Source of the DNA: Pseudoflavonifractor_A sp022772585
Lineage (GTDB): Bacteria > Bacillota > Clostridia > Oscillospirales > Oscillospiraceae
Direction: 5' to 3'
NCBI RefSeq assembly: GCF_052065415.1
Contig: NZ_JBQHUB010000003.1
Span: forward strand, 89,107 to 153,106
Length of the DNA: 64,000 bases
This document shows positions 16,991 to 25,826 of this stretch, in pieces (within the stretch, counting starts at the first letter, position 1; every line of letters starts with the position of its first letter). The notes under the pieces were generated by a model. That model was not told the DNA's origin and ran no database searches. It saw only the letters and a list, made by a program, of their open reading frames with translations. The translations under genes were made by a program, and so were the position numbers.

Positions 16991-18607
16991 ATGCGACTGG
17001 AAGACATCTTTATGCTGTTCGGCGGACTTGCCCTGTTCCTCTACGGCATGAACATCATGAGCGAGGGATTGGAGATCGCCGCCGGTGACCGGCTGAAATC
17101 CATTTTGGAGAAGCTGACCTCTAACCGCGTACTGGGCATGCTGGTGGGCGCGGGCATCACCGCTGTTATCCAGAGCTCCTCGGCCACCACAGTGATGGTG
17201 GTGGGCTTCGTCAATTCAGGGCTGATGACCCTGCGCCAGGCAGTGGGCGTCATCATGGGCGCCAACATCGGCACCACCGTCACCGGGCTGCTCATCGCTC
17301 TGGACGTGGGGCTGATCGCACCGCTGCTGGCCTTTGTGGGCGTGGTGCTCATGACCATGGTGAAAAAGCAGAAGGTCAACTGCATCGGCCAGATCGTGGC
17401 CGGCCTGGGCATCCTTTTCATCGGCATGGAGCTGATGAGCTCCTCCATGTCCCCTCTGCGGGACTATGAGCCCTTCGTGCAGCTGCTCACCCGCTTCACC
17501 AATCCGGTGCTGGGCATCCTGGCCGGCGCGCTCTTCACTGCTCTGGTCCAGAGCTCCTCGGCCAGCATCGGCATTCTCCAGGCCCTGGCCCTCAGCGGCG
17601 TCATCGGCCTGGAGAACGCGGTCTTTGTCCTCTTCGGCCAGAATATCGGCACCTGCATCACCGCGTTTATCGCCTCACTGGGCGGCAACCGGGAGGCCAA
17701 GCGCGCCACCCTGATCCACCTGATGTTCAACGTTATCGGTGCTGCCATCTTTACCGCCATCTGCCTGCTGACGCCCTTTGTGGAAGTGGTGCAGAGCCTG
17801 CTGCCCGGCAGTGTGCCCGGCCAGATCGCTGCTACCCACACCGTATTCAATATCGTCACTACTCTGATACTGCTGCCCTTCGGTGACCGGCTGGCCGACC
17901 TGGCCTGCCGCCTGCTGCCTGAACGGGAGGGAAAAGACAGCCGGGATTCCAGCATGGTGTTTGTAGACGAGCACCGCATGGGTTCCACCGCTATCGCCCT
18001 GTCTGAGCTGCAGAAGCAGGAGGCCGCCATGTTTGCCCTGGCCCGGGAGAACGTGGAGCTGGCGTTCGACGCCCTCATCGGCCGGGATACCGAGAAGCTG
18101 CGTAAAGTCGCCCGGCAGGAGGAGGATATCGACCTCTATAATGCGGAGATCACCCGGGTCATCGGCCACATGGCCACCCACGAGATGTCGGAGGCCGACT
18201 CGGAGCACTTCAACCGCCTGCTCATCGTCTGCGGAAACATCGAGCGCATCGGTGACCACGCCATGAATATGGCCGAGTATCTGGAGCCGCTGAAGAAGCG
18301 CCACATCCACATGGACGATGAGACCATGCGGGAGCTGGAGAATCTGCGCATCCTGGCCACCCATGCCCTGCTGGCCATCGACTTTGAAGACGAGAACAAC
18401 CGCCAGCGGGCGCTGGATACCGTAACGATCCTGGAGGCCGACAGCGATGACAAGAACCGCCAGTACCGGGCTGCCCAGATCCGCCGGATGCGCAGCGGAA
18501 ACGTGGACCCCGAGCTGAGCATCCTCTACAGTGAGATCCTGACCGATATCGAGCGGATGCTGGACCACATGCTCAACATCGCCGAGGCCCTGTGCCCCGC
18601 CAATTGA
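16991..18607 (+). CDS. Na+/phosphate symporter family protein with C-terminal PhoU-like domain
   Basis: Inner-membrane sodium-coupled phosphate transporter (NptA/Na-Pi cotransporter II family). The N-terminal half holds two inverted membrane repeats, each with a QSSSA motif (AVIQSSSATTVMVVG and ALVQSSSASIGILQA) that binds substrate in this family. The C-terminal 200 residues are a helical PhoU-like domain (ENVELAFDALIGRD..., CGNIERIGDHAMNMAEYLE). The start at 16991 follows AAAAGGAG. An in-frame ATG at 16955 has no such site. The product is 538 residues. Upstream Pho-box repeats suggest induction under phosphate limitation. Confidence 0.93.
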   Translation: MRLEDIFMLFGGLALFLYGMNIMSEGLEIAAGDRLKSILEKLTSNRVLGMLVGAGITAVIQSSSATTVMVVGFVNSGLMTLRQAVGVIMGANIGTTVTGLLIALDVGLIAPLLAFVGVVLMTMVKKQKVNCIGQIVAGLGILFIGMELMSSSMSPLRDYEPFVQLLTRFTNPVLGILAGALFTALVQSSSASIGILQALALSGVIGLENAVFVLFGQNIGTCITAFIASLGGNREAKRATLIHLMFNVIGAAIFTAICLLTPFVEVVQSLLPGSVPGQIAATHTVFNIVTTLILLPFGDRLADLACRLLPEREGKDSRDSSMVFVDEHRMGSTAIALSELQKQEAAMFALARENVELAFDALIGRDTEKLRKVARQEEDIDLYNAEITRVIGHMATHEMSEADSEHFNRLLIVCGNIERIGDHAMNMAEYLEPLKKRHIHMDDETMRELENLRILATHALLAIDFEDENNRQRALDTVTILEADSDDKNRQYRAAQIRRMRSGNVDPELSILYSEILTDIERMLDHMLNIAEALCPAN

Positions 18608-18619
18608 ACGACACAAAAC

Positions 18620-18658
18620 AGACCGCGGCAGACGTTTACGTCCGCCGCGGTCTTGTTT
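18620..18658. terminator. Bidirectional terminator between symporter and adenine deaminase
   Basis: A 14-bp stem with one mismatch (18620-18633 with 18640-18653) is followed by TGTTTT on the plus strand and by TGTTTTGTG on the minus strand. The genes are convergent. Confidence 0.85.
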
Positions 18659-18672
18659 TATTCCGTTTTTAC

Positions 18673-20475
18673 TTATGTCTCATCCGCCAAAACGGAGGTC
18701 ATGGTATAGGTACGGCAGTCCACCAGGCCGCGGTTGGTCAGACGCAGGTCGGGGATGCAGGCCAGGGGGATGAGGGCCATGGTCATGAAGGGGGAGGGAA
18801 GGGTGCATCCGATCCCGGTCCAGGCCCGGCCCAGAGCGTCGGCCAGAGCGGCCATCTCCTCCGGGGCGCCCTCGCCCATGAGCCCGGCGATGGGCAGCGG
18901 GATGTGGCCCAGGACCTTGCCGTCCTTCACCACGCACATGCCGCCCTGGGAGGCGATGAGGGTGTTGGCGGCCAGGGCCATGTCGGCGTCGTTGGAGCCC
19001 ACCACCAGCAGATTGTGGGCGTCGTGGGCCACGGTGGAGGCCATGGCCCCGCCGGAGATGCCGAAGCCGTGGACAAAGCCCATGCCCCTGGTGCCGGTGC
19101 CCTTGTGCCGCTCAAAGACCACCGCCTTGAGGATGTCCTGGGCGGGATCGGCCTCCAGAGCGCCGTCTCTGGGGGTGAGGGTGACGATGCGCTCCACGTC
19201 GGGCACCTTGCCGCCCATGACGCCGATGGCCCGCACCCGCTGGGGTGCGTCAGAGGGGGCGGCAAAGCGGAAGTCCTCCGGCTTCACCGGGCTGAGCCGG
19301 ACGGTGGAACGGGCCCAGTCGGGACAGTCCCCCTCGGGGATGGGGGCGGCGAGGGCGCCGTCCCGGGCCACCAGTACGCCGTCCACAAAGACTTTTTGGA
19401 CCACAAAGTCCTTCAGGTCGGCGAAGAGCACCATGTCGGCGCATTTGCCTGGGGTGACCGAGCCCAGCTCGTGGTCCATCTGGAAGCACTGGGCGCAGTT
19501 GATAGTCACCATCTGGATGGCGGACACCGGGTCCAGACCCTCCTGCACCGCCCGGCGGAGGAGCCGGTCCAGATGGCCCTCCTCCATCAGGGTGTGGGGA
19601 TGGGCATCGTCGGTGATGAGGACGGCGAAGCGCCGGTCCACCCGGTGCTCGGTCACCGAGCGGATGACCTCGTGCAGGTCCCGCCAGCCGGAGCCCTCCC
19701 GCAGCATGGCGTACATGCCCAGACGCATCTTGGCCAGGGCGTCCTCCGCCCGGGTGGACTCATGGCAGCAGCGGATGCCGGAGGCGATATAGGCGTTGAG
19801 GCCCCGGTCAGTCTCGGGCACCGAGTAGTGGCCGGTGACGGTCTTGCCCGCTTTCAGAGTCTCACCCACAATGTCGTGGGCGTGGTCGGAACCGGAGAGG
19901 ATGCCGGGGTAGTTCATCATCTCGCCCAGGCCCACGGTGCGCCCGTCGGCCATGGAGGCGGCCACCTCGGCGGGGCCCACGAAGCCGCCGGTATCCTCAA
20001 AGCCGGGGACGGCGGGGACGCAGGAGGGCATGGTGAGCATGGCCTTGAGGGGGGTGGCGGCGGCGTCCTCCATCATGAACTCCACGCCACGGGGCCCCAG
20101 CACGTTGCAGATCTCGTGGGGGTCGTGGTAGACGCCGGTGGTGCCGTGGGGCAGGACGGCCCGGGCGAAGTTCCGGGGGGTCATCATGGAGGACTCAATG
20201 TGAATGTGCCCGTCCAGAAGGCCGGGCGCCAGGTAGGCGCCGCCGGCGTCGGTCACGCCGGTATCCGGTCCGATGCAGTGGGAGGCGTCAGGACCTACAT
20301 AGGCGATGCGGCCCATGGCACAGGCTACGTCGGTGTGCTCCTGTAGCTCGCCGGTGCACACGTTGACCAGGGTGGCGTTGCGGATGACCAGCTCGGCCGG
20401 TGCGGAACCCTGGGCCACGGCGGCCAGGGTTCGGGTGGCCTCCCAGAGGGGAGTGCGGCAGTAGACGTTTTGCAT
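18673..20475 (-). CDS. ade: Adenine deaminase
   Basis: Amidohydrolase that converts adenine to hypoxanthine and ammonia, feeding the xanthine dehydrogenase encoded upstream in the same operon. Metal-site motifs: GLLDGHIHIESSMM (HxH) and ITDDAHPHTLMEEGHLD. The fold continues with NCAQCFQMDHELGSVTPGKCADMVLF and the C-terminal adenine deaminase domain (FVHGFGISGGAMASTVAHDAHNLLVVG). The start at 20475 (MQNVYC) follows GAAAGGAG. An upstream in-frame Met is not supported. The product is 600 residues. It is the last gene of the purine operon. Confidence 0.95.
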   Translation of the reverse strand: MQNVYCRTPLWEATRTLAAVAQGSAPAELVIRNATLVNVCTGELQEHTDVACAMGRIAYVGPDASHCIGPDTGVTDAGGAYLAPGLLDGHIHIESSMMTPRNFARAVLPHGTTGVYHDPHEICNVLGPRGVEFMMEDAAATPLKAMLTMPSCVPAVPGFEDTGGFVGPAEVAASMADGRTVGLGEMMNYPGILSGSDHAHDIVGETLKAGKTVTGHYSVPETDRGLNAYIASGIRCCHESTRAEDALAKMRLGMYAMLREGSGWRDLHEVIRSVTEHRVDRRFAVLITDDAHPHTLMEEGHLDRLLRRAVQEGLDPVSAIQMVTINCAQCFQMDHELGSVTPGKCADMVLFADLKDFVVQKVFVDGVLVARDGALAAPIPEGDCPDWARSTVRLSPVKPEDFRFAAPSDAPQRVRAIGVMGGKVPDVERIVTLTPRDGALEADPAQDILKAVVFERHKGTGTRGMGFVHGFGISGGAMASTVAHDAHNLLVVGSNDADMALAANTLIASQGGMCVVKDGKVLGHIPLPIAGLMGEGAPEEMAALADALGRAWTGIGCTLPSPFMTMALIPLACIPDLRLTNRGLVDCRTYTMTSVLADET

Positions 20476-20538
20476 GACAGTGCTCCTTTCCAGCATGGTG
20501 AAAGCCGCGGAGGACCGGATGGTCCCCCGCGGCTCCGG

Positions 20539-21030
20539 TCAGTTCAGCTTGTTCTGACGCGCCAGGTTTTCCGCCACGATGCGCTCCATGGCGTTGAGGA
20601 TGTTCTCATAGCCGGTGCAGCGGCACAGGTGGCCCGAGATGAGCTTGCGCAGCTCGTCCCGGTTATACTGCTTGTTGGTGCCCACGATCTCCACCGCGGT
20701 CATGATAAGGCCGGGGGTGCAGAAGCCGCACTGGACGGCGGCCTCCTCGATAAAGGCGGTCTGGATGGGGGAGAGCTCGCCGTTGGGGCCCTTGATGCCC
20801 TCCACGGTGAGGACGCTGCGGCCGTCGGCCCAGACGCTGAGGTAGCAGCAGGAGTTGACGGCCTTTCCGTCCACCAGGACGGTGCAGGCGCCGCACTCGC
20901 CCACCTCGCAGCCCTTTTTCACGCTGGTGAGGCCCAGCCGGTCCCGCAGGGTGTCGGTCAGACACTCCCGGGTATCCACCGCCAGCTCCTCTTCTTTTCC
21001 GTTGACCTTCACATGGATGATGCTAAGCAT
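20539..21030 (-). CDS. Xanthine dehydrogenase-type [2Fe-2S] subunit
   Basis: Electron-transfer subunit carrying two [2Fe-2S] clusters. The plant-type ferredoxin cluster is Cys41, Cys46, Cys49 and Cys61 (or 62). The second is in the CGFC (101-104) and CRC (136-138) motifs. The start at 21030 (MLSIIHVKV) has a GGGAGG site, giving 163 residues, the normal size. Its start overlaps the end of the FAD-subunit gene by 8 bp, so translation is coupled. Together with the FAD and molybdenum subunits it forms one heterotrimeric enzyme. Confidence 0.95.
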   Translation of the reverse strand: MLSIIHVKVNGKEEELAVDTRECLTDTLRDRLGLTSVKKGCEVGECGACTVLVDGKAVNSCCYLSVWADGRSVLTVEGIKGPNGELSPIQTAFIEEAAVQCGFCTPGLIMTAVEIVGTNKQYNRDELRKLISGHLCRCTGYENILNAMERIVAENLARQNKLN

Positions 21031-21910
21031 GGATGTCACCTCCCGCAAACTGGACCGCCTGGAGGAAGGCCCGGCGGCTGATCTCCCTGGCGATCTGCAG
21101 CCGGAAGGCACGGGAGGCCCGCCAGCTGTCTCTGGGGTTGATCTCGGTGAGGACGCTCTCTCCCAGTTCCTTCACCAGTTCGGCGCTGAGGGCGCGGCCG
21201 GTGACCAGGGCCTCGGTTTTGGGGCAGCGGACCGGGGTGGGGGCCGCTACGCCGAAAGCGATGCGGATATCCTCCACCGTAGTCTGATCGGCCGAGAGCT
21301 TGAGAAGGACGGCGCAGCCCAGGGTGGAGATTTCCATGGCCTCCCGCTTGCCGTACTTGATGTAGTGGCCGCTGTAGCCCTGATAGTTTTCCGGGGCGAT
21401 GCGCACGGCGGTGAGGACCTCGTCGTGCTGCCGGACGGTCCTGCCCGGGCCGGCGTACCACTCCGAGATGGGCACCCGCCGCTTCCCGTCGGGGCCCTGA
21501 AGCTCCATCACGGCGTTGAGGGCCATGAGGGAGGGGGCGCTGTCGGCGCTGGTGACGCCGTTGCACACGTTGCCGCCGATGGTGCCCATGTTGCGGATCT
21601 GGGGGCTGCCCACCTGGTCCACCGCCTGGCAGAGCATGTTGATCCGGGGACGGAGTAGGGGGGAGTTGGTGATCTCGGAGAAGGTGCAGCCCGAGCCGAT
21701 GACGATGGCGCCGTCCTCCTCCACACGGATCTGCCGCAGTTCCTCCAGACCGTGGAGGCTCACCAGATGGCAGCCTGCCCGGCGGCCCTCCCGGGTCTGG
21801 ATGAGCACGTCGGTGCCGCCGGCGATGAGCTGGGCTTCCGGGTCACGGCCCAGGGCGGCAACGGCGTCGGCCACGCCGGAGGCCTGATAATACCGTTCAA
21901 TATCATACAT
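21023..21910 (-). CDS. Xanthine dehydrogenase-type FAD-binding subunit
   Basis: Carries FAD and passes electrons from the iron-sulfur subunit to NAD+ or another acceptor. Features are the FAD-binding LIAGGTDVLIQTREGRR near residue 30, IGSGCTFSEI, and PQIRNMGTIGGNVCNGVTSADSAPSLMALNA around residues 105-135. The C-terminal CO-dehydrogenase flavoprotein domain follows. The length of 295 residues fits. It lies 15 bp after the molybdenum subunit gene, in the same operon. Confidence 0.95.
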   Translation of the reverse strand: MYDIERYYQASGVADAVAALGRDPEAQLIAGGTDVLIQTREGRRAGCHLVSLHGLEELRQIRVEEDGAIVIGSGCTFSEITNSPLLRPRINMLCQAVDQVGSPQIRNMGTIGGNVCNGVTSADSAPSLMALNAVMELQGPDGKRRVPISEWYAGPGRTVRQHDEVLTAVRIAPENYQGYSGHYIKYGKREAMEISTLGCAVLLKLSADQTTVEDIRIAFGVAAPTPVRCPKTEALVTGRALSAELVKELGESVLTEINPRDSWRASRAFRLQIAREISRRAFLQAVQFAGGDIHA

Positions 21911-21925
21911 ACAGATGACCCTCCT

Positions 21926-24220
21926 TTAGTCGATGAGCCCGGCGGCGGCAAAGGCCTCCACCAGCTTCTGGGGGCTGAGGGGCAGACTGTCGATGGCCAC
22001 GCCGGTGGCGTGGAGCACCGCGTTGCGGATGGCCGGCGCGCCGGGGATGGCGGGGGGCTCGCCCAGAGCCTTGTTCCCGTAGGGACCGGTGGGGTCGGGC
22101 ACCTCTACAAAGGCGGCCTGCAGGTCGGGGGTATCCATGGCCGTGGGGAGCTTGTAGTCCAGCAAGTTGTTGTTCAAAGGTTTGCCCTTGGCGTCGAAGA
22201 GCAGCTCCTCGCTCAGGGCGTAGCCCAGTCCCATGCTCATGCCGCCGTGGACCTGGGCCGCGGCCAGCTGGGGATTGATGAGGGTGCCCGAGTCGTGGAC
22301 GTTGACGATGTTGAGGACCTTCACCTTGCCCAGGGGGATATCCACCTCCACCTCGGCAAAGCAGCAGCCGCTGGCAAAGGTGTTGATCTTGCAGTGGGAG
22401 GTCTCCTCCGCGGTGATGTGGACCGAGCGGTCCAGGCTGTAGAAGGCCTCCACCGCCACGTCGGCCACCGGGCGGAGGACCGCTCCCGTGACGGTATCCA
22501 CGATCTGGTCCTCCCGGAGGTCCAGGTTCTCCACCGGGTAACGCAGGACGTAGGCGGCGTAGTCCAGGATCTTCCGCTTGAGGGACGCGCCGGTCTTTTT
22601 CACGGCCATGCCGCTGACATAGGTCTGGCGGGAGGCGTAGGCGCCGGTGTCAAATGGAGTGATATCGGTGTCCTGGACGGTGGAAATGTGGATCTTTTCC
22701 AGGGAAATGCCGGTGGCCTCGCTGGCCATCTGGGAAAAGACGGTGTCCGCGCCCTGGCCGATCTCGGTGGCGCCCATCTGGACCTGGACCGAGCCGTCCT
22801 GATGGAGCACCATGCGGCAGGAGGCGGTCTCCAGCGAGATGGGATGTACGCCGGTCTTGTAGCAGAAGATGGACATGCCCACGCCCCGGCGGATGGGGCC
22901 GGTCTGATCCCGGTACTTCTCCCGCAGCGCGTCCCAGCCGATGATCTCACGGCCCTTTTCGATGGCGGCCTTCAAGCCGTAGCTGTTGAACTTCACGTGG
23001 GTATGGGGATCCTCATAGCCGCTCTCCATGCAGTTTTTCAGGCGGAACTCCAGCGGGTCCATGCCGATGGCACGGGCCAGATCGTCGGAGAGACACTCGG
23101 TGGCAAAGCAGGACTGGGGGATGCCGTAGCCCCGCATGGCGCCGCCCACGGCGATGTTGGTGTACACCGTGCTGGCCTCACACTCCAGGGCCTTCTCATC
23201 CCGGTAGAGCTGCTTGAAGCCGTTGATGGCGTTGGCCACGATGGCGTGGCCGTGGGAGGCATAACCGCCCTGGTTGGACAGGGCCTGGCACTTCCGGGCC
23301 ACGATGCGGCCGTCGGGCCGGACGGCGCCGGAAACATGGAAGGTGATGGCGTGGCGGACCCGGGTGGAGGCGAAGGTCTCCTCACGGGAGATATCCAGCT
23401 TCACCGGGCGGCCCCCCACCTGGAGGGAGAGCCAGACATTCAGGGGCTCATAGAGCACGTCCTGCTTGTTGCCGAAGCCGCCGCCGATGTAGGGCTTGAT
23501 GACCCGGATGCTGCCCCAGGGCACTCCGGTGGCCTGGCCGATGACCCGGCGGACGATGTGGGGGATCTGGGTGGAGGTGACCACGTTGATCTTCCCGTCG
23601 GCCTGCCAGGCGAAGGAGTTGGGCAGCTCGATGTGGGAGTGCTGGACGGTCTGGGTGCGGTAGGTTTTGCTGACGGTGACCAGGCCCTCCTCAGAGGCGG
23701 CGGCCTCCTCATAGCCCATATCGCCCAGCCGGAAGCCGGAGTGGGCCAGGATGTTGTCCGGCTTCTCCTCATGGACGGGGATGGCGCCGGGGGCGGTGGC
23801 CTGCTCCACCGTGACGTAGGGCTCATAGGTCTCATAATCCACCTTGATGAGGCGGGCGGCCCGGTCGGCGGCCACATTGTCCTCTGCCACGATAGCGGCG
23901 ATGTCGTCGCCGTAGAACCGCACCCGGCGGTTGAGCAGTTTGCGGTCGGCCACATCCTGGTGGGCCTTTTCCACGGACCAGGGATGGCCGGGGGTGGGGA
24001 ACTGGACATCGGGCACGTCGAAGCAGGTAACGATCTTGACCACGCCGGGGACGGCCAGAGCCTCCTCCAGATGGAAGGCCTTCACCACGCCGGAGGCAAT
24101 GGTGCTGTGTACGACTTTGGCTACCAGAAACTCGCGGGGCTCCAGATCGGAGGTGTACTTGGCGCTGCCGGTGACCTTGTCCCGGGCGTCCACCCGGAGG
24201 ACGGATTTACCAACTGCCAT
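21926..24220 (-). CDS. Xanthine dehydrogenase molybdenum-binding subunit
   Basis: Complete 764-residue catalytic subunit with molybdopterin. It starts MAVGKSVLRVDARDKVTGSAKYTSDL. Landmarks are the domain junction FYGDDIAAIVAEDN (about 105), GGGFGNKQD, AMRGYGIPQ, ATEIGQGADTVF and the C-terminal PYGNKALGEPPAIPGAPAI. It acts with the FAD and FeS subunits encoded just downstream. The operon also holds guanine and adenine deaminases, which make xanthine and hypoxanthine, so these are the likely substrates. It is paralogous to the partial subunit at the left end of the window. Confidence 0.95.
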   Translation of the reverse strand: MAVGKSVLRVDARDKVTGSAKYTSDLEPREFLVAKVVHSTIASGVVKAFHLEEALAVPGVVKIVTCFDVPDVQFPTPGHPWSVEKAHQDVADRKLLNRRVRFYGDDIAAIVAEDNVAADRAARLIKVDYETYEPYVTVEQATAPGAIPVHEEKPDNILAHSGFRLGDMGYEEAAASEEGLVTVSKTYRTQTVQHSHIELPNSFAWQADGKINVVTSTQIPHIVRRVIGQATGVPWGSIRVIKPYIGGGFGNKQDVLYEPLNVWLSLQVGGRPVKLDISREETFASTRVRHAITFHVSGAVRPDGRIVARKCQALSNQGGYASHGHAIVANAINGFKQLYRDEKALECEASTVYTNIAVGGAMRGYGIPQSCFATECLSDDLARAIGMDPLEFRLKNCMESGYEDPHTHVKFNSYGLKAAIEKGREIIGWDALREKYRDQTGPIRRGVGMSIFCYKTGVHPISLETASCRMVLHQDGSVQVQMGATEIGQGADTVFSQMASEATGISLEKIHISTVQDTDITPFDTGAYASRQTYVSGMAVKKTGASLKRKILDYAAYVLRYPVENLDLREDQIVDTVTGAVLRPVADVAVEAFYSLDRSVHITAEETSHCKINTFASGCCFAEVEVDIPLGKVKVLNIVNVHDSGTLINPQLAAAQVHGGMSMGLGYALSEELLFDAKGKPLNNNLLDYKLPTAMDTPDLQAAFVEVPDPTGPYGNKALGEPPAIPGAPAIRNAVLHATGVAIDSLPLSPQKLVEAFAAAGLID

Positions 24221-24326
24221 ATGGTATCGCTCCTTTCAGAGTGGGTCTGTGAAATGGGGTGGGAAATTCGCTTTCGCTGACGGCCCGGAGGGGCCGCCGG
24301 CGAAAACGGCGGACCGGAAGGTCCGC

Positions 24327-24356
24327 GGCCGGGGACGGACAGCGCCGCCCCCGGCC
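24327..24356. other. GC-rich hairpin between permease and xanthine dehydrogenase genes
   Basis: In the 145-bp gap, GGCCGGGG (24327-24334) pairs with CCCCGGCC (24349-24356). A second 7-bp hairpin, GCGGACC/GGTCCGC, lies just before it. There is no T-run, so it may be a processing or mRNA-stability structure rather than a terminator. Confidence 0.45.
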
Positions 24357-24365
24357 CCATCGGCA

Positions 24366-25745
24366 TCAGAGAACAAAGTACTTGGCAACAAAGAGGATGG
24401 CCAGCACGTACATCAGCGGGCTGATGGTGCGGCGCTTCTCGGCGCCGGAGAACATGTTGATGATCACGTAGGAGATGACGCCCATGGCAATGCCCTCGGA
24501 GATGGAGTACATGAAGGGCATGCAGATCATGCAGATAAAAGCGGGGATAGCCTGGGCGGGGTCGTTGAAGTCCACCTTCAGGATGGAGCTGACCATCAGG
24601 AAGCCCACCACGATCAGGGCGGGAGCGGTGGCGAAGGAGGGAATGGCCAGGAAGATGGGGGAGAAGAACAGGGCCAGGCCAAAGAGTGCAGCGGATACCA
24701 GGCCGGTCAGGCCGGTGCGGCCGCCCTCGGCCACGCCGGAGGCGCTTTCCACGAAGGTGGTGATGGTGGAGGTACCCAGGGCGGCGCCGGCGGTAGTGCC
24801 CACCGCGTCGGCCAGCAGGGCGCCGCGGATCCGGGGCAGCTTGCCGTCCTTATCCAGCATATCGGCCTTGGAGGCCACGCCGATGAGGGTGCCCAGAGTA
24901 TCGAAGAGGTCCACAAACAGGAAGGCGAAAATGACCACCAGGAACTCGGGAGAGAATACACGGGAGAAGTCCATCTGCATCAGGGTGGGGGCGATGCTGG
25001 GCACGTGGATGCCGGCGGAGAAGTCGGGCAGCAGGCTGAAGAAAGCCGTGTTGTCCGGCACATAGAGGCCCGTGAGCTGGCAGAGGATGCCCAGAAGCCA
25101 GGTGGCCAGAATACCGATGAGGATGTTGCCCTTGACCTTCTTCACGATGAGCAGCGCGGTGATGAGCACGCCGATCAGGGTCAGAATGACGGTAATGCCC
25201 TCGGTCCGGAATGTGCCGGCCGCCAGGGAGCCCTTCATGGAGAACACGGAGATCAGGGTGGAGTCGTTATTCACTACCAGATGGGAGTTCTGCATGCCAA
25301 TGAAGGCAATGAAGAGTCCGATACCGGCAGAGACTGCGTGTTTGAGCGGGGTGGGGATGGCGTTGAAGATGGCCTCGCGGACATTGGTCAGGGAGAGCAG
25401 GATAAAGATCACGCCCTCCACAAAGACGGCGGCCAGGGCCATCTGCCAGGAATAGCCCATCTGGCCCACCACGGTAAAGGCAAAGTAGGCGTTCAGGCCC
25501 ATGCCTGCGGAGAGAACGAAGGGGTAGTTGGACAGCAGGGCCATCAGCACCGTGGCGATGAGGGAGGCCAGGCAGGTGGCGGTGAAGATGGCGCCCCGGT
25601 CCATGCCGGAGGCGCTGAGGATGTTGGGATTGACGGCCAGGATGTAAGCCATGGTCATAAAGGTGGTGATGCCGGCGATGACCTCGGTCTTGACATCGGT
25701 TCCCCGTTCGGTCAGGTGAAACAGTTGATCCAGGTTGCGACTCAT
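24366..25745 (-). CDS. NCS2-family purine permease (AzgA-like)
   Basis: Inner-membrane importer of adenine, guanine or hypoxanthine, proton-coupled in characterised relatives. The N-terminus ERGTDVKTEVIAGITTFMTMAYILAVNPNIL is diagnostic of the AzgA/PbuG branch. About 12-14 hydrophobic segments follow, including FVLSAGMGLNAYFAFTVV and LFDTLGTLIGVASKADMLDKDG. The length of 459 residues is typical. It lies 81 bp after the guanine deaminase gene in the riboswitch-controlled operon, so it probably supplies bases to the two deaminases. Confidence 0.94.
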   Translation of the reverse strand: MSRNLDQLFHLTERGTDVKTEVIAGITTFMTMAYILAVNPNILSASGMDRGAIFTATCLASLIATVLMALLSNYPFVLSAGMGLNAYFAFTVVGQMGYSWQMALAAVFVEGVIFILLSLTNVREAIFNAIPTPLKHAVSAGIGLFIAFIGMQNSHLVVNNDSTLISVFSMKGSLAAGTFRTEGITVILTLIGVLITALLIVKKVKGNILIGILATWLLGILCQLTGLYVPDNTAFFSLLPDFSAGIHVPSIAPTLMQMDFSRVFSPEFLVVIFAFLFVDLFDTLGTLIGVASKADMLDKDGKLPRIRGALLADAVGTTAGAALGTSTITTFVESASGVAEGGRTGLTGLVSAALFGLALFFSPIFLAIPSFATAPALIVVGFLMVSSILKVDFNDPAQAIPAFICMICMPFMYSISEGIAMGVISYVIINMFSGAEKRRTISPLMYVLAILFVAKYFVL

Positions 25746-25826
25746 GATAATACCTCTCTTTCTCCAATCATTGAATAACAGAAGCGGCAGGGATGAGTGC
25801 GGTGGCTGGGATGCTGCTGAAATGAA